Shown: positions 1 to 7,995 of the stretch, piece by piece
Layout: the number at the start of each line of letters is the position of its first letter
How positions within the stretch are numbered: position 1 is the stretch's first letter
NCBI GenBank assembly: GCA_025201365.1
Contig: JAIXMF010000108.1
Span: forward strand, 1 to 38,810
Length of the DNA: 38,810 nt
Direction of reading: 5' to 3'
Source: Syncephalis plumigaleata
Taxonomy: Eukaryota > Zoopagomycota > Zoopagomycetes > Zoopagales > Piptocephalidaceae
Translations under genes and position numbers: made by a program
Notes under the pieces: generated by a model
Told to the model about the DNA's origin: nothing
The model's input: the letters and a program-made list of their open reading frames with translations, nothing else
The model's database searches: none

Positions 1-1009
1 CATTATACTATATTACGTGCTTACCTAAAGTGAAGAATAAGCTTGTCAAGAATGACCATTTCTCCAGATACATAAATGCTATCGAGCCTAGTGACCACCA
101 TAGAGTGGTAACAACGATGGTATTGATAAAAAAACGTTCTTGATGCGATAGACCATTGCCTAGTTAGTGGGCACACGTTAAAATGATGTCACGTGAATAG
201 CCGGAAAAAGAAAAGAATAAGAAAAGAATAAGAACCGTAGTGGTCATGCTCGCGGTACATACCTCGAAGATTATGTTTCCTCGCATAGGACATATCATAT
301 AGTAATACTATAAACACCATTCCCGATATAACTACATCCGCGATACACATGTACCATTCGCTCGCGTAGGATAATTCGAAGCCATCTTTTGCACCAGGCA
401 TAATGGCAATGTACACGATTAACGCGGATAATATGAAAAGTACTAATACCGTTTAATAGGTCAGATGATCAAAATCTCGGCTAATAGTGGTTGCGTATGC
501 ATGCTACTCACCTCTTATCCCGGATGCAGCGGTAGTGATCATCGTCATGAGTCTAACGTGATAGAGGAGAAGCCGAGCGTAAAGGGCCACATTCGAGATA
601 ACAGCTGTGGCAAGTCCTAATGCCATTAATGTAGTTACCACTAGATACATGCAAGTCAATGTTTATAATCATGCTATAGAATTAGAATACTGCCATTTTA
701 TATTTGTTTTTTTCTCGATGAAATAAAAACGAGAAACAACAATAACTTACCAGTGGGTTTTGGCACGTCTTTGCTCGTATCACCCAGCAGTTCTTGACTG
801 CTCTCTTGTTCCCATTTGTCAACTACCGCAGGAATCGCCATAAACACTGTGAGTGGCATAAATACACCGGTAAATAGGATGTAGCGACGTCGAGCTTGAT
901 ACTCGGGAAGTTGAGAAATCGTTGGTGACTGAGGAAGTTGCGGTGACAACGGTGCTGTTGGCGAATCCACTCGTTCACCACGCCGTACTTGACTAGTGAT
1001 GATATGCAT
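1..1009 (-). CDS. TOK1: TOK-type outward-rectifying K+ channel, N-terminal part (cut by window edge)
   Basis: Plasma-membrane K+ channel of the fungal TOK family (eight transmembrane segments, two pore loops). Four exons are in phase: 1009-751, 640-512, 442-263 and 159-25. All four introns are phase 1 with GT-AG borders, and the last donor at 24 leads out of the window. Exon 1 gives a cytosolic Pro/Ser-rich N-terminus and a first hydrophobic segment (FTGVFMPLTVFMAIP). Exon 2 encodes MALGLATAVISNVALYARLL, the alanine/asparagine-rich segment typical of TOK. Exon 3 holds two more segments. Exon 4 reads GLSHQERFF, a hydrophobic helix, then FMYLEKWSFLTSLFFTL, which matches the 'IEgWsfldalYf' run just before the first TIGxGD pore signature. 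The selectivity filter itself lies off the window. The ATG at 1009 is the first in frame. Family assignment is firm in style but rests on the N-terminal half only. Confidence 0.78.
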
Positions 1010-1172
1010 GCTAACGAACGAATAGTGCTGCGACCCAATGCATCAGTGAAGAAGTGAGAATGCGTAGAAGAAATGTAGGAAATGAGTAAGCGAATGAGTA
1101 AGCGAATAGAATGAGTGCAAGGTGGCTAAAGAAGTGTGCCAAGTAAGCGAGTGCTATAATGTATGTGTGTAT

Positions 1173-1337
1173 TTACACTTTAATATGAATAATATTATAC
1201 ATGAATATATATTTTGCTTTTACCCTTTTCTCTTTATTAATATCGAACTAAATAAAGTAACTTGGGATTTTCCTCCTATAAATAGTGCCTAATGTGAGCA
1301 TGTATATTTCTCGCTTATCCGTTCTTCGCGGTCAATT
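1173..1337 (+). repeat. 3' inverted terminal repeat of the DIRS element
   Basis: Inverted copy of the 5' terminus at 5177-5374. The match runs from the CTTTAATAT block at 1177 to the GCGGTCA block near 1334, with a small gap near 1320. The outermost bases (TTACACTTTAATATG) differ from the other end and are represented separately in the internal complementary region. Confidence 0.8.
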
Positions 1338-1362
1338 CATGCTTGCGGAGGGTGTGGTGGGT

Positions 1363-1475
1363 AATATATATTCATGTATAATATTATTCATATTAAAGTG
1401 TAATTTTCATCAAATAAATTCTCTAGAAAATTACTTTAATATTCATAATATTATACATGAATATATATTTTGCTT
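1363..1475 (+). repeat. Internal complementary region (ICR) of the DIRS element
   Basis: Two abutting halves. 1363-1402 is the reverse complement of the left outer end (1173-1213). 1399-1475 is the reverse complement of the right outer end (5300-5374). The halves join at GTGTAATTTTCATC near 1400, which marks where the two element ends would meet in a circular intermediate. In DIRS replication models this region templates end completion and circle formation. Its inner edge overlaps the recombinase stop codon at 1474. Confidence 0.82.
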
Positions 1476-4400
1476 ATTCAGCTGACGCAAAGTGTACTGG
1501 ACTTATATCTAACACTTTTTCTGTAACATTACTTCTTAATAAACGCTGGCGTCTGTAATGTTTTTCGAATGTGCGTGCATCTGCCCAATTGCCTAGTGTA
1601 ATGATATCGTCGTGTGGCACACCTCTTTCAAGTGCTAAATCTGAAGCGATTGATCTGACACGAGGAGTTGGGCGAATGTCTGTTGAGAGCGCTGTCAACT
1701 TTGACAACCAAGAAGCAATGGTGTTATCGGCGACTTTATTGTGAGGCTTGCCTAACTTAGTGAATAGGTAGTTGTTTCTGACGATATATTGTGGGTGTTG
1801 TAATAGTGTTTCGTATGCTTGTACGGGGCATAGCTGTGGGATGTTGCTGTTAGGTGGAATAATGATTGGTTTAGTAATCGACTCCTTCTTTCGCTTTTCT
1901 TTCGGATTAATGATGTATAGCTGTAGGCCTTCGTCAGTTGTTTTTGATTGTGATCTGCAAATTCTATTGATATCAGAGGGTCTCAATAGTGCTGACATTG
2001 CCAGTAAGTAAGCCGTTTTTCGTCGTAGTTGATCAAAATCAGCTGCTGGTGACGTCGGTATGGCGTATAAGTGACGTAATGTGGGCGTAATATCAACTTT
2101 TGATTTATTCAGTGGACGTGGGATGTATTTGAAGTTCCTTATCAGTGCTTGTATGTCAGGATTGGTTTTGATTGATTCAGGGCGTGTGTGTAGCTTGACA
2201 ATTGCTGCTCTATAAGTTTGTAGAGTTGCTTTGCTGTAGCCTGCTTCATGTGCATCTGCTATGAAATTAACCAAATCTGCTGATGTAAATTTGCTGATAT
2301 TGATATCCCTTTGGATTGCCCATGAAATGAATAATTGTTGACCTCTGATGTACGTTTTGTGCTTTACTTCTGCTAGAACTTTCACTGCCTTGTCCGAATA
2401 TCCTGGCTCCTCATATTTTCGCTTGAGACACTCCACACGGATATTCTCCACTTGTGATTTATCCATGGCCAACTGGCGGAAGGGGAGGTAGTTTGCGCGT
2501 GGTGTTGTGGGTCGAGTATTATTGGGGGAGCTGTGGCTAAGTTGCTCAGTATGGGGAACCACATTGCTGACGGCCAGAATGGCGTCACTATCGTTGCTTG
2601 TGTTATCTTCTCCTGTTGTATCTTGTTCACACATTTGGATATCAAGTTCCACGGCGGATTCAGGTATGGGTGGTTGAATTGTTTCCAACTGATTGATAGT
2701 GCATCCGTGGCTATCGCATGAGGGTCTGGCTTCCACGCTACATACGTTGGTAGTAGATGAGACGTTCGATCGGCGAATAGATCTACGTCGTGTTGACCGT
2801 ACCTGCGTTGTATCTGTGCAAATGTGCGTGGATGTATTTGCCATAGATTCTTGAGGTAGAACTTGCGCGATGCGTAGTCTGCTTCGGTATTCTGAGAGCC
2901 TGGAATGTGTTTGGCTCGAATCTGAATGTTCCTCTTGAGACACATCTCCCATATCTGCGTTGCTAGTGAGCTGAGTTGACGAGATCTCGTTCCTCCCTGC
3001 TTGTTGATGTATGACTTCGCCGTCGTGTTGTCTGTGCGTATCAGAATCGTCGTATTCGATAGTTGCGGTAATGATTTGATCATCAATTCGATTGCTTTCA
3101 GCTCTCTCCAATTGATTGATTGCTTCGCTTCTTCGTGTGACCATAGACCTTGTATCATGTTGTTCTTGTAAACTCCACCCCATCCTGTGTCGCTGGCATC
3201 CACATAGATTGATGATGTTGGTGGACGTGTTATTAGTGATCTGCCGTTCCACTTGGATAGGTTGGTGGACCACCATCTCAGTTCTCGCTTGCAATCTGCT
3301 GGTAGCGTCTGTTTGCAGTCCCAGTTCTTGTTGTTCTTCACATGGGAATTCTTGAAGAACATCAATGCTTGGGTGTACAAGTTCACAGGAAATATTGCGA
3401 TCGTCGCTGCCTTGATTCTCATTGTGAGACTGTGGATCATTCGAGGTGTTGTCGTATTGCTGTTGAGCACTGCTTTGATCGATTTGCGTATGTCGCGGAT
3501 CTTCTTGGTGGGAAGCTTGATGGTCATCGTCTTCGTTTCTATCTTGAAGCCTAGGTGAACTAGAGACTGCGTTGGAGTGAGCTGTGACTTCTTGGGATTC
3601 CACAACCAACCTAGTTCTGCTAGTTTGGCCATTATTGTGTTTGTGTGACATTTCGATTCCTGCTTTGAGCTGGCGATGATGATCCAATCGTCTAGGTATG
3701 CAGAAACTCGAATGCCTATTGACCTTGCCCACGTTAAGACGGGCTTTGTTAAACGTGTAAAAACCCACGGGACTACTGATAGGCCGAAGGGTGTGGTGCG
3801 AAATTGGAATGTGTCTCCTTCCCAATTGAATCGTAGGTATTTTCTTGAGCTGCGATGTACCAAAATGTGTAGGAAGGCGTCGGTAATGTCTATGGACGTG
3901 AGGTAGTCGTTTTTCCTTACTAGCTGGGTGACCTGTTGGATTGTCTCCATCTTGAAGTGAGGGGATATAACGTGCTGATTCAGTGCCTTCAGATTGAACA
4001 CTGGTCGATAGCCTCCGTTCCACTTCGGGATGACAAACATGGGACTCATGTAACCTGGCGTATTCGTGGCAGGCTCTATTGCTCGTTTGGCCAATAGACT
4101 GTTGATCTCTTGCCTCAGTAATACGCGCTGTTCCTGGTTGAGCGGGATCGTCGGTCGCACTTTGTTTGAGATTGGTGGCCACTTGCTGAAATGTATCCGG
4201 AAACCTTCTTTGACGACGGCATGTACCCACTTGCTGTCTGTCAATCGAGCCCAGGCTAGATGGAAGCGCTGGAATCTGCCTCCTACTGTTGGTTGTTGTT
4301 GTTGTTGTTGTTGTTGTGGTTGCCTCTGTTGAATTGGGGCTTGACTCTGCCTCCTCTTCTGTTGTTGTTGGCTTGGTTGAATGGGCGCTTCTGGTAAGAG

Positions 4401-4587
4401 TTCCTGTTGTGCCAATTGGATTGATCCTGCCCGCCAGCGTTTCGTGGCGGGTCCGCTCGAAAAAACTGCTGGGCTTTTTTGTGTTCCAGTATGGCCTTCT
4501 TTTGGTTGCTTTGCTCAATGAAGGCTTGTTGGATAATTGCAAGATCTTCCTTTGGTTGCTCTTCTCTCTGAATGAGTGTGAAGTCAC
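1474..4587 (-). CDS. DIRS tyrosine recombinase ORF (recombinase domain at 1474-2466)
   Basis: The last ~330 codons encode a tyrosine recombinase that would integrate the circular DNA. Counting from the internal ATG at 2466, an N-terminal SAM-like DNA-binding domain (~1-110) precedes the catalytic domain. Arg-I is in LLRPSD (162), the second Arg in RVRS (271), the conserved Trp in GNW (294) and the nucleophile Tyr in KHYRR (304). The usual His of the HxxR box is not evident, a deviation also seen in some DIRS recombinases. The frame stays open for a further ~2.1 kb upstream (to 4587), overlapping RT/RNase H and the end of gag. That part is Ser/Thr/Gln/Arg-rich and has no recognisable domain. 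The real start is unclear; 2466 is the minimal option. Confidence 0.8.
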   Translation of the reverse strand: MTSHSFREKSNQRKILQLSNKPSLSKATKRRPYWNTKKPSSFFERTRHETLAGRINPIGTTGTLTRSAHSTKPTTTEEEAESSPNSTEATTTTTTTTTTNSRRQIPALPSSLGSIDRQQVGTCRRQRRFPDTFQQVATNLKQSATDDPAQPGTARITEARDQQSIGQTSNRACHEYARLHESHVCHPEVERRLSTSVQSEGTESARYIPSLQDGDNPTGHPASKEKRLPHVHRHYRRLPTHFGTSQLKKIPTIQLGRRHIPISHHTLRPISSPVGFYTFNKARLNVGKVNRHSSFCIPRRLDHHRQLKAGIEMSHKHNNGQTSRTRLVVESQEVTAHSNAVSSSPRLQDRNEDDDHQASHQEDPRHTQIDQSSAQQQYDNTSNDPQSHNENQGSDDRNISCELVHPSIDVLQEFPCEEQQELGLQTDATSRLQARTEMVVHQPIQVERQITNNTSTNIINLCGCQRHRMGWSLQEQHDTRSMVTRRSEAINQLERAESNRIDDQIITATIEYDDSDTHRQHDGEVIHQQAGRNEISSTQLTSNADMGDVSQEEHSDSSQTHSRLSEYRSRLRIAQVLPQESMANTSTHICTDTTQVRSTRRRSIRRSNVSSTTNVCSVEARPSCDSHGCTINQLETIQPPIPESAVELDIQMCEQDTTGEDNTSNDSDAILAVSNVVPHTEQLSHSSPNNTRPTTPRANYLPFRQLAMDKSQVENIRVECLKRKYEEPGYSDKAVKVLAEVKHKTYIRGQQLFISWAIQRDINISKFTSADLVNFIADAHEAGYSKATLQTYRAAIVKLHTRPESIKTNPDIQALIRNFKYIPRPLNKSKVDITPTLRHLYAIPTSPAADFDQLRRKTAYLLAMSALLRPSDINRICRSQSKTTDEGLQLYIINPKEKRKKESITKPIIIPPNSNIPQLCPVQAYETLLQHPQYIVRNNYLFTKLGKPHNKVADNTIASWLSKLTALSTDIRPTPRVRSIASDLALERGVPHDDIITLGNWADARTFEKHYRRQRLLRSNVTEKVLDISPVHFASAE
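2382..4415 (-). CDS. DIRS reverse transcriptase / RNase H / methylase-like polyprotein, 677 aa
   Basis: Copies element RNA into DNA. A Gln-rich leader (residues 1-45) is followed by the RT domain (~90-300) with SIDITDAF near 174 and the catalytic YLDD at 240-243. RNase H follows at ~400-520: Asp in YVDAS (406), Glu in WRELKAIE (438), Asp in RTDN (462) and Asp in EADYAS (513). From ~530 to the end lies the DIRS-specific region resembling an N6-adenine methylase (DVDLFADR, then NPPW at 586-589). The 3' end overlaps the recombinase domain start by 85 bp in a different frame. No stop or frameshift interrupts the domains. The ATG at 4415 is the first in frame, but translation may instead enter from gag. 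Confidence 0.9.
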   Translation of the reverse strand: MAQQELLPEAPIQPSQQQQKRRQSQAPIQQRQPQQQQQQQQPTVGGRFQRFHLAWARLTDSKWVHAVVKEGFRIHFSKWPPISNKVRPTIPLNQEQRVLLRQEINSLLAKRAIEPATNTPGYMSPMFVIPKWNGGYRPVFNLKALNQHVISPHFKMETIQQVTQLVRKNDYLTSIDITDAFLHILVHRSSRKYLRFNWEGDTFQFRTTPFGLSVVPWVFTRLTKPVLTWARSIGIRVSAYLDDWIIIASSKQESKCHTNTIMAKLAELGWLWNPKKSQLTPTQSLVHLGFKIETKTMTIKLPTKKIRDIRKSIKAVLNSNTTTPRMIHSLTMRIKAATIAIFPVNLYTQALMFFKNSHVKNNKNWDCKQTLPADCKRELRWWSTNLSKWNGRSLITRPPTSSIYVDASDTGWGGVYKNNMIQGLWSHEEAKQSINWRELKAIELMIKSLPQLSNTTILIRTDNTTAKSYINKQGGTRSRQLSSLATQIWEMCLKRNIQIRAKHIPGSQNTEADYASRKFYLKNLWQIHPRTFAQIQRRYGQHDVDLFADRTSHLLPTYVAWKPDPHAIATDALSISWKQFNHPYLNPPWNLISKCVNKIQQEKITQATIVTPFWPSAMWFPILSNLATAPPIILDPQHHAQTTSPSASWPWINHKWRISVWSVSSENMRSQDIRTRQ

Positions 4588-5110
4588 TGTCCATTGACTT
4601 GAGGACCATATCCATTCTAAACGATTTCACAGTGTGAATCGTGTTTAACAGCAACGATCTAATATCGTCTAGAGCTACTACAAACTGGCGGTCAGCTTCC
4701 TGGTCTGCTTGAAGGATTGCTTGTTGTAGGATAACATCTAGCGGGCGTACAACGCCTGTTAATAAATATGCTATTTGTTTGAATCGGCTGTCGTATGCCT
4801 TCTGATACTTGTTGAGTTTTGAGCTCGATTCATAGCTACTGACTGGCGTATAGTCAATACCTTCTATTGGAGCGTAGGCATCGACTATTGCCTTCTTGTC
4901 TTTCTCAGATAAGCTAAAGTTATCCAGCTTTGCTGACCATGAACTGACGTGGTTAACAAAGTTTTCGTCCGGAATCCAGGTGTCCTTCTGCCTGGTCGGG
5001 AGTTGAACCTGCAGAGTTTCTTGCATCTGTTTGAACTGCTGCATAGCTTCTTGCATTTGCTGCCACATCGCCATCATCTCCTGTGGGTTGAAACCTTGAT
5101 TTTGTTCCAT
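4283..5110 (-). CDS. DIRS gag-like protein (ORF1), 275 aa
   Basis: First frame of the DIRS element, starting 67 bp inside the 5' ITR. The N-terminal ~40 residues are Met/Gln-rich and look coiled-coil forming. The middle is helical and charged. The last ~60 residues are Arg/Asn/Gly-rich and end in a poly-Asn run encoded by AAC repeats at 4292-4320. No CCHC zinc knuckle is visible; the basic Arg/Asn/Gly tail may bind RNA instead, as in other DIRS gag-like proteins. The 3' end overlaps the next ORF by 133 bp in another frame, so downstream translation needs frameshifting, reinitiation or a separate transcript. Position and composition support the call; the sequence alone is poorly conserved. Confidence 0.7.
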   Translation of the reverse strand: MEQNQGFNPQEMMAMWQQMQEAMQQFKQMQETLQVQLPTRQKDTWIPDENFVNHVSSWSAKLDNFSLSEKDKKAIVDAYAPIEGIDYTPVSSYESSSKLNKYQKAYDSRFKQIAYLLTGVVRPLDVILQQAILQADQEADRQFVVALDDIRSLLLNTIHTVKSFRMDMVLKSMDSDFTLIQREEQPKEDLAIIQQAFIEQSNQKKAILEHKKAQQFFRADPPRNAGGQDQSNWHNRNSYQKRPFNQANNNRRGGRVKPQFNRGNHNNNNNNNNQQ

Positions 5111-5176
5111 TGCAAATGTTGTAAATAACGCTATATAAAATATAATGATAATAGAACGCTTTAACTAGAACTTTGC

Positions 5177-5374
5177 GGTGATGACCGCGAAAGAGAAAAG
5201 GATAAGCGAGAAATATACATGCTCACATTAGGCACTATTTATAGGAGGAAAATCCCAAGTTACTTTATTTAGTTCGATATTAATAAAGAGAAAAGGGTAA
5301 AAGCAAAATATATATTCATGTATAATATTATGAATATTAAAGTAATTTTCTAGAGAATTTATTTGATGAAAATT
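5177..5374 (-). repeat. 5' inverted terminal repeat of the DIRS element
   Basis: Read on the minus strand, this segment matches plus-strand 1177-1337 with few differences, including the blocks CTTTATTAATATCGAACT and TAGTGCCTAATGTGAGCATG. It extends about 30 bp further out than the 3' copy (ATTTTCATCAAATAAATTCT). One terminus longer than the other is also seen in Dictyostelium DIRS-1. It presumably carries the promoter of the element. Confidence 0.8.
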
Positions 5375-5916
5375 GTATAGAAATGAAAAGTGTGAATCAG
5401 TGGAAACATGTTGCATTTCTGCTAGTCTTGCTTTCTATTTATGTCCCCACGCTTTGTCTAACTATGGTGATAAAACGAGACGAACGGAGATGAGGATACG
5501 GCAGAACTCCGTGCAAATCTCAAGTGGATTTGTAGTGACTCCTAAAGGGCCGTTCTCCTTTATACTAGTAGTAGCCACTAGATTGAAACATAATGCACCT
5601 GACAGTTTGTAATAAAATAGAACTATTTTTGTATACATTACTTGATATTGACAATAGTGGTCATGCCTGCTTCTCTATTGTTGTTGTAACTCGCTCACAT
5701 TATCCATTTGGTTTCATACACAACATTTCGTTGTTCACCAATGAGTAGACGATATATGAACATTATAGTTAATATTGATTAATCATCAACAATACATGCA
5801 GCACGATTATCCAAGAGTATCAAAATGTGTTTTATTATGATTGAAACACATACATACATGGCTCATCATAGGAGCTGGAAAGGGAAAAAAGTGTAATCCT
5901 CACGTATTTACAGAAT
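5375..5916. other. Intergenic spacer between the DIRS element and LPMO A
   Basis: 542 bp, AT-rich, with short ORFs that resemble nothing known. It holds the 3' flank of LPMO A. No repeat, RNA gene or conserved motif was seen. Confidence 0.5.
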
Positions 5917-6390
5917 TTAGCTGATATTAATGTCAGCGCAGTTTTCGTATGGTTCCGTCGTGGTTACGAGATGTTTGGCATCCCAAGTCCATCGTAGCAC
6001 TTTACGACCGCTGATGTTATTGGGAATGTTGATGGTCCATGGTCCCGTTTTACCGGGTGCCGCGCAATCATCCTTCTCGGCGATCTTTTGCGGATTGCTT
6101 AGATTCTCATCTAGAATGTAGACGGCACACGGACCAATGTGTGGAGCGGTGATGTCGAACTGCAGGGTTACCGAGTGGCCCACGTCTGTAACCGTGCCCG
6201 CTGATTCACCACGACACATCTGACCGCCAAGATTGGGATTCTTTAGTGCGTCAATTTCAGAGCTCTTCTTTTCAAATCCTCGTGGCGGTGGATAGGTTAA
6301 GAAGCCATGGGCGGACACATTGACTACATTCAATAGCGTCAATGCTATAACGCAGATAGCGATGCAGGCAAGCATAGAAAGATGCGTCAT
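5917..6390 (-). CDS. LPMO A: secreted AA11-like lytic polysaccharide monooxygenase, catalytic domain only
   Basis: Copper enzyme predicted to cleave chitin oxidatively outside the cell. It is 157 aa from the ATG at 6390. A signal peptide (ACIAICVIALTLLNVVNVSA) ends just before His28, which becomes the N-terminal His of the copper-binding histidine brace. The second brace His is in ITAPHIG (84), and the axial Tyr is in EPYENCAD (148). Four cysteines (59, 88, 109, 151) can form two disulfides. AA11 enzymes share this order of HG..PxPRG, GHSVTL, AxHxGxC and YxNCA motifs. It stops right after DINIS, so it lacks the Gly/Ser linker and tail of its four paralogues. An in-frame ATG at 6504 exists, but a TATA box at 6511-6518 makes the 6390 start more likely. 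Intronless. The AA11 name is inference from motif order. Confidence 0.85.
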   Translation of the reverse strand: MTHLSMLACIAICVIALTLLNVVNVSAHGFLTYPPPRGFEKKSSEIDALKNPNLGGQMCRGESAGTVTDVGHSVTLQFDITAPHIGPCAVYILDENLSNPQKIAEKDDCAAPGKTGPWTINIPNNISGRKVLRWTWDAKHLVTTTEPYENCADINIS

Positions 6391-7053
6391 GTTGAAGATG
6401 AAGGAGTATATCGTAAAATTACTTGTTGACAAGAGCTTAGTACTACAAACTAGATGATATTGAAGGAAGTGGACGATGAATCCATGCTCATTTACTTTTT
6501 CCATTAGATGCTTTTATAGTCTAGTGAACGTCGTCTTATGCATGGATCGTTCATTAGCAATAAACCATATATGAATCATAGTTGCATTTGTCATGTATGG
6601 CATTGCATAAATACTCGTTTACATGTTGTTGTTTGTATTTAATGGCATTACATTTACGAATAGACTTGTTTCATTGGTAGTACTAGTTTGAATTGCAGAC
6701 TAGTAGAAGATTACATTGCATTAATGAAATTAAATACGAGAAAATCACCGACAATGCAAAACATTGAATGATGAGTGAGTTGTTTCACAATGTAATAATA
6801 ATAATAATTGAACATGCGTGTTAATACAGTGCTTACACTATTGTTTTAAAATGCAGATCCATCTACTAAAACGAGACGGCATTAACATAGTTACACGCAT
6901 TAATTAATTGCGATGTTTTATATAGGCAAAGATAATAAACACTATTGACTACAATTGCAGTATTATGTATTGTTTTTATTCGTTATTATACACTAGTGCA
7001 ATCCTGTTGCTTTAGCGTATCATGTGCATATCGCTACAAATGTATAAAGGCAA
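6391..7053. other. Spacer between LPMO A and LPMO B
   Basis: AT-rich. It holds the promoter of A and the 3' UTR of B. The part from about 6935 to 7053 (B 3' UTR) recurs in inverted orientation at about 20125-20242, downstream of LPMO C, with a few single-base indels. An ATAATAATAATAATT run lies near 6795. No gene seen. Confidence 0.55.
6511..6518 (-). promoter_or_regulatory. Probable TATA box of LPMO A
   Basis: TATAAAAG on the minus strand, about 120 bp before the chosen ATG at 6390. An upstream in-frame ATG at 6504 would lie only a few bases from the box, inside or before the likely transcription start, which argues for the shorter protein. Confidence 0.5.
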
Positions 7054-7995
7054 TTAGCCGCAGTAGATGGCACCGGCGGTCTTTTTGCACTTGGTACCAC
7101 TGGCGCAAGTGACCCAGTTGAACTTTTTGCTAGAGCACTGACCGACCTTGTTGCCTTCGCATTTGAATTCACCATCTTGACAGCCATCACCACCTGATGA
7201 CGATGACGATGAAGATGATGATGAAGAATCTGCTTCTGTTTCAGTAGCACTCGTATCCGAGGATGTTGATTCTGCTTCAGTGGTAGTGGTGTCACTAGTA
7301 GTACTATCAGCATCAGTACTGACATCTGATTTCTTTGTTTCAGAGGAGGATTCGTAGCCTTCATCAGTAGCGTCGCTTGAAGAGGGTGTGTTTGATTCAT
7401 CATCAGTCGATTTACTTGATTTCTTCTTATTTGATTTGGATGATTTACTCGATTTCGAATCGGACGAGGAATCTGATGCGCTATCATCGCCATAACTATC
7501 ACTGCTACTGTCACTGCCACCACCACCTCCACCAGAGATGTTGATGTCCGCACATTGTTCATAGTGTTCAATAATGGTCACTTGATGAGCAGCGTCCCAT
7601 TTCCAACGCAACACCTTACGTCCGGTGATATCTGATGGAATCTTGACAGTCCATGGTCCAACCTTGCCAGGAGCGGCACAGCCGTCCTTCGAGGCAATCT
7701 TGCGAGCATTGCCGAGGTTTTCATCAAGAATGTACACTTCACATTTACCAATGTGTGGCGCACTAATCTCAAACTTCAAAGTAACCGAATGACCAACACT
7801 ATTGATTTTACCAGCCTTAGTGATTCCACGGCAAAGCCCTTTGGTGTTAGGATTGCGAACTGCGTCAATGTTGGTTTTAACCAATTCAATACCCCGTGGT
7901 ACAGGATAGCTCATATGACCGTGAGCGGATACGCCAGAAGTATAGGAAAGCAGACTAGCTGCCGGTAGGAGAAGTAACCCAAAAAAAGACAGCAT
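7054..7995 (-). CDS. LPMO B: AA11-like LPMO with Ser-rich linker and C-terminal CBM19
   Basis: Secreted chitin-active oxidase, 313 aa, intronless. Signal peptide 1-24 (MLSFFGLLLLPAASLLSYTS, then GVSA), then the brace His25 (HGHMSYPVPRG), second brace His81 (SAPHIG) and axial Tyr145 (EHYEQCAD). Cys55, 85, 106 and 148 fit two disulfides. Residues 155-271 are a GGGGGG stretch plus a Ser/Asp/Thr/Lys linker, probably O-glycosylated. Residues 272-313 are a six-cysteine module (Cys272, 279, 287, 297, 303, 312; CQDGEFKC, FNWVTCASGTKC) that looks like a CBM19 chitin-binding domain, as in yeast chitinase. This is the only intact copy with a readable CBM. A TATA box lies about 195 bp before the ATG. The catalytic domain and upstream DNA recur at 20282-21850, and the linker, CBM and 3' UTR at 19620-20242. 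Confidence 0.9.
   Translation of the reverse strand: MLSFFGLLLLPAASLLSYTSGVSAHGHMSYPVPRGIELVKTNIDAVRNPNTKGLCRGITKAGKINSVGHSVTLKFEISAPHIGKCEVYILDENLGNARKIASKDGCAAPGKVGPWTVKIPSDITGRKVLRWKWDAAHQVTIIEHYEQCADINISGGGGGGSDSSSDSYGDDSASDSSSDSKSSKSSKSNKKKSSKSTDDESNTPSSSDATDEGYESSSETKKSDVSTDADSTTSDTTTTEAESTSSDTSATETEADSSSSSSSSSSSGGDGCQDGEFKCEGNKVGQCSSKKFNWVTCASGTKCKKTAGAIYCG

Larger units (their letters stand above)
1173..5374 (-). mobile_element. DIRS-type tyrosine-recombinase retrotransposon, apparently complete
   Basis: About 4.2 kb, transcribed on the minus strand. It has the three hallmarks of DIRS elements: inverted terminal repeats rather than direct LTRs, an internal complementary region beside the 3' terminus, and a tyrosine recombinase in place of a DDE integrase. 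Order from the 5' end (right): ITR, gag-like ORF (5110-4283), RT/RNase H/methylase-like ORF (4415-2382), tyrosine recombinase (stop at 1474), ICR, ITR. All main frames are uninterrupted, so the copy may be young or active. As expected for integration of a circular intermediate by a recombinase, I see no obvious target-site duplication. It sits between the TOK channel gene and LPMO A. Confidence 0.88.

Noticed and set aside
1285-1485. Small plus-strand frame at the left end of the DIRS element
   Set aside because: It lies wholly in the ITR and ICR and has no protein similarity.
3116-4597. Several plus-strand frames across the DIRS coding region
   Set aside because: Shadows of the minus-strand RT and gag; Val and Cys runs come from the CAA/AAC repeats.
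7020-7571. 183-codon minus-strand frame rich in Met, Gln, His and Pro over the LPMO B tail
   Set aside because: It is the shifted frame of the Ser/Asp linker of LPMO B. The same text appears in LPMO C only because of the frameshift there.
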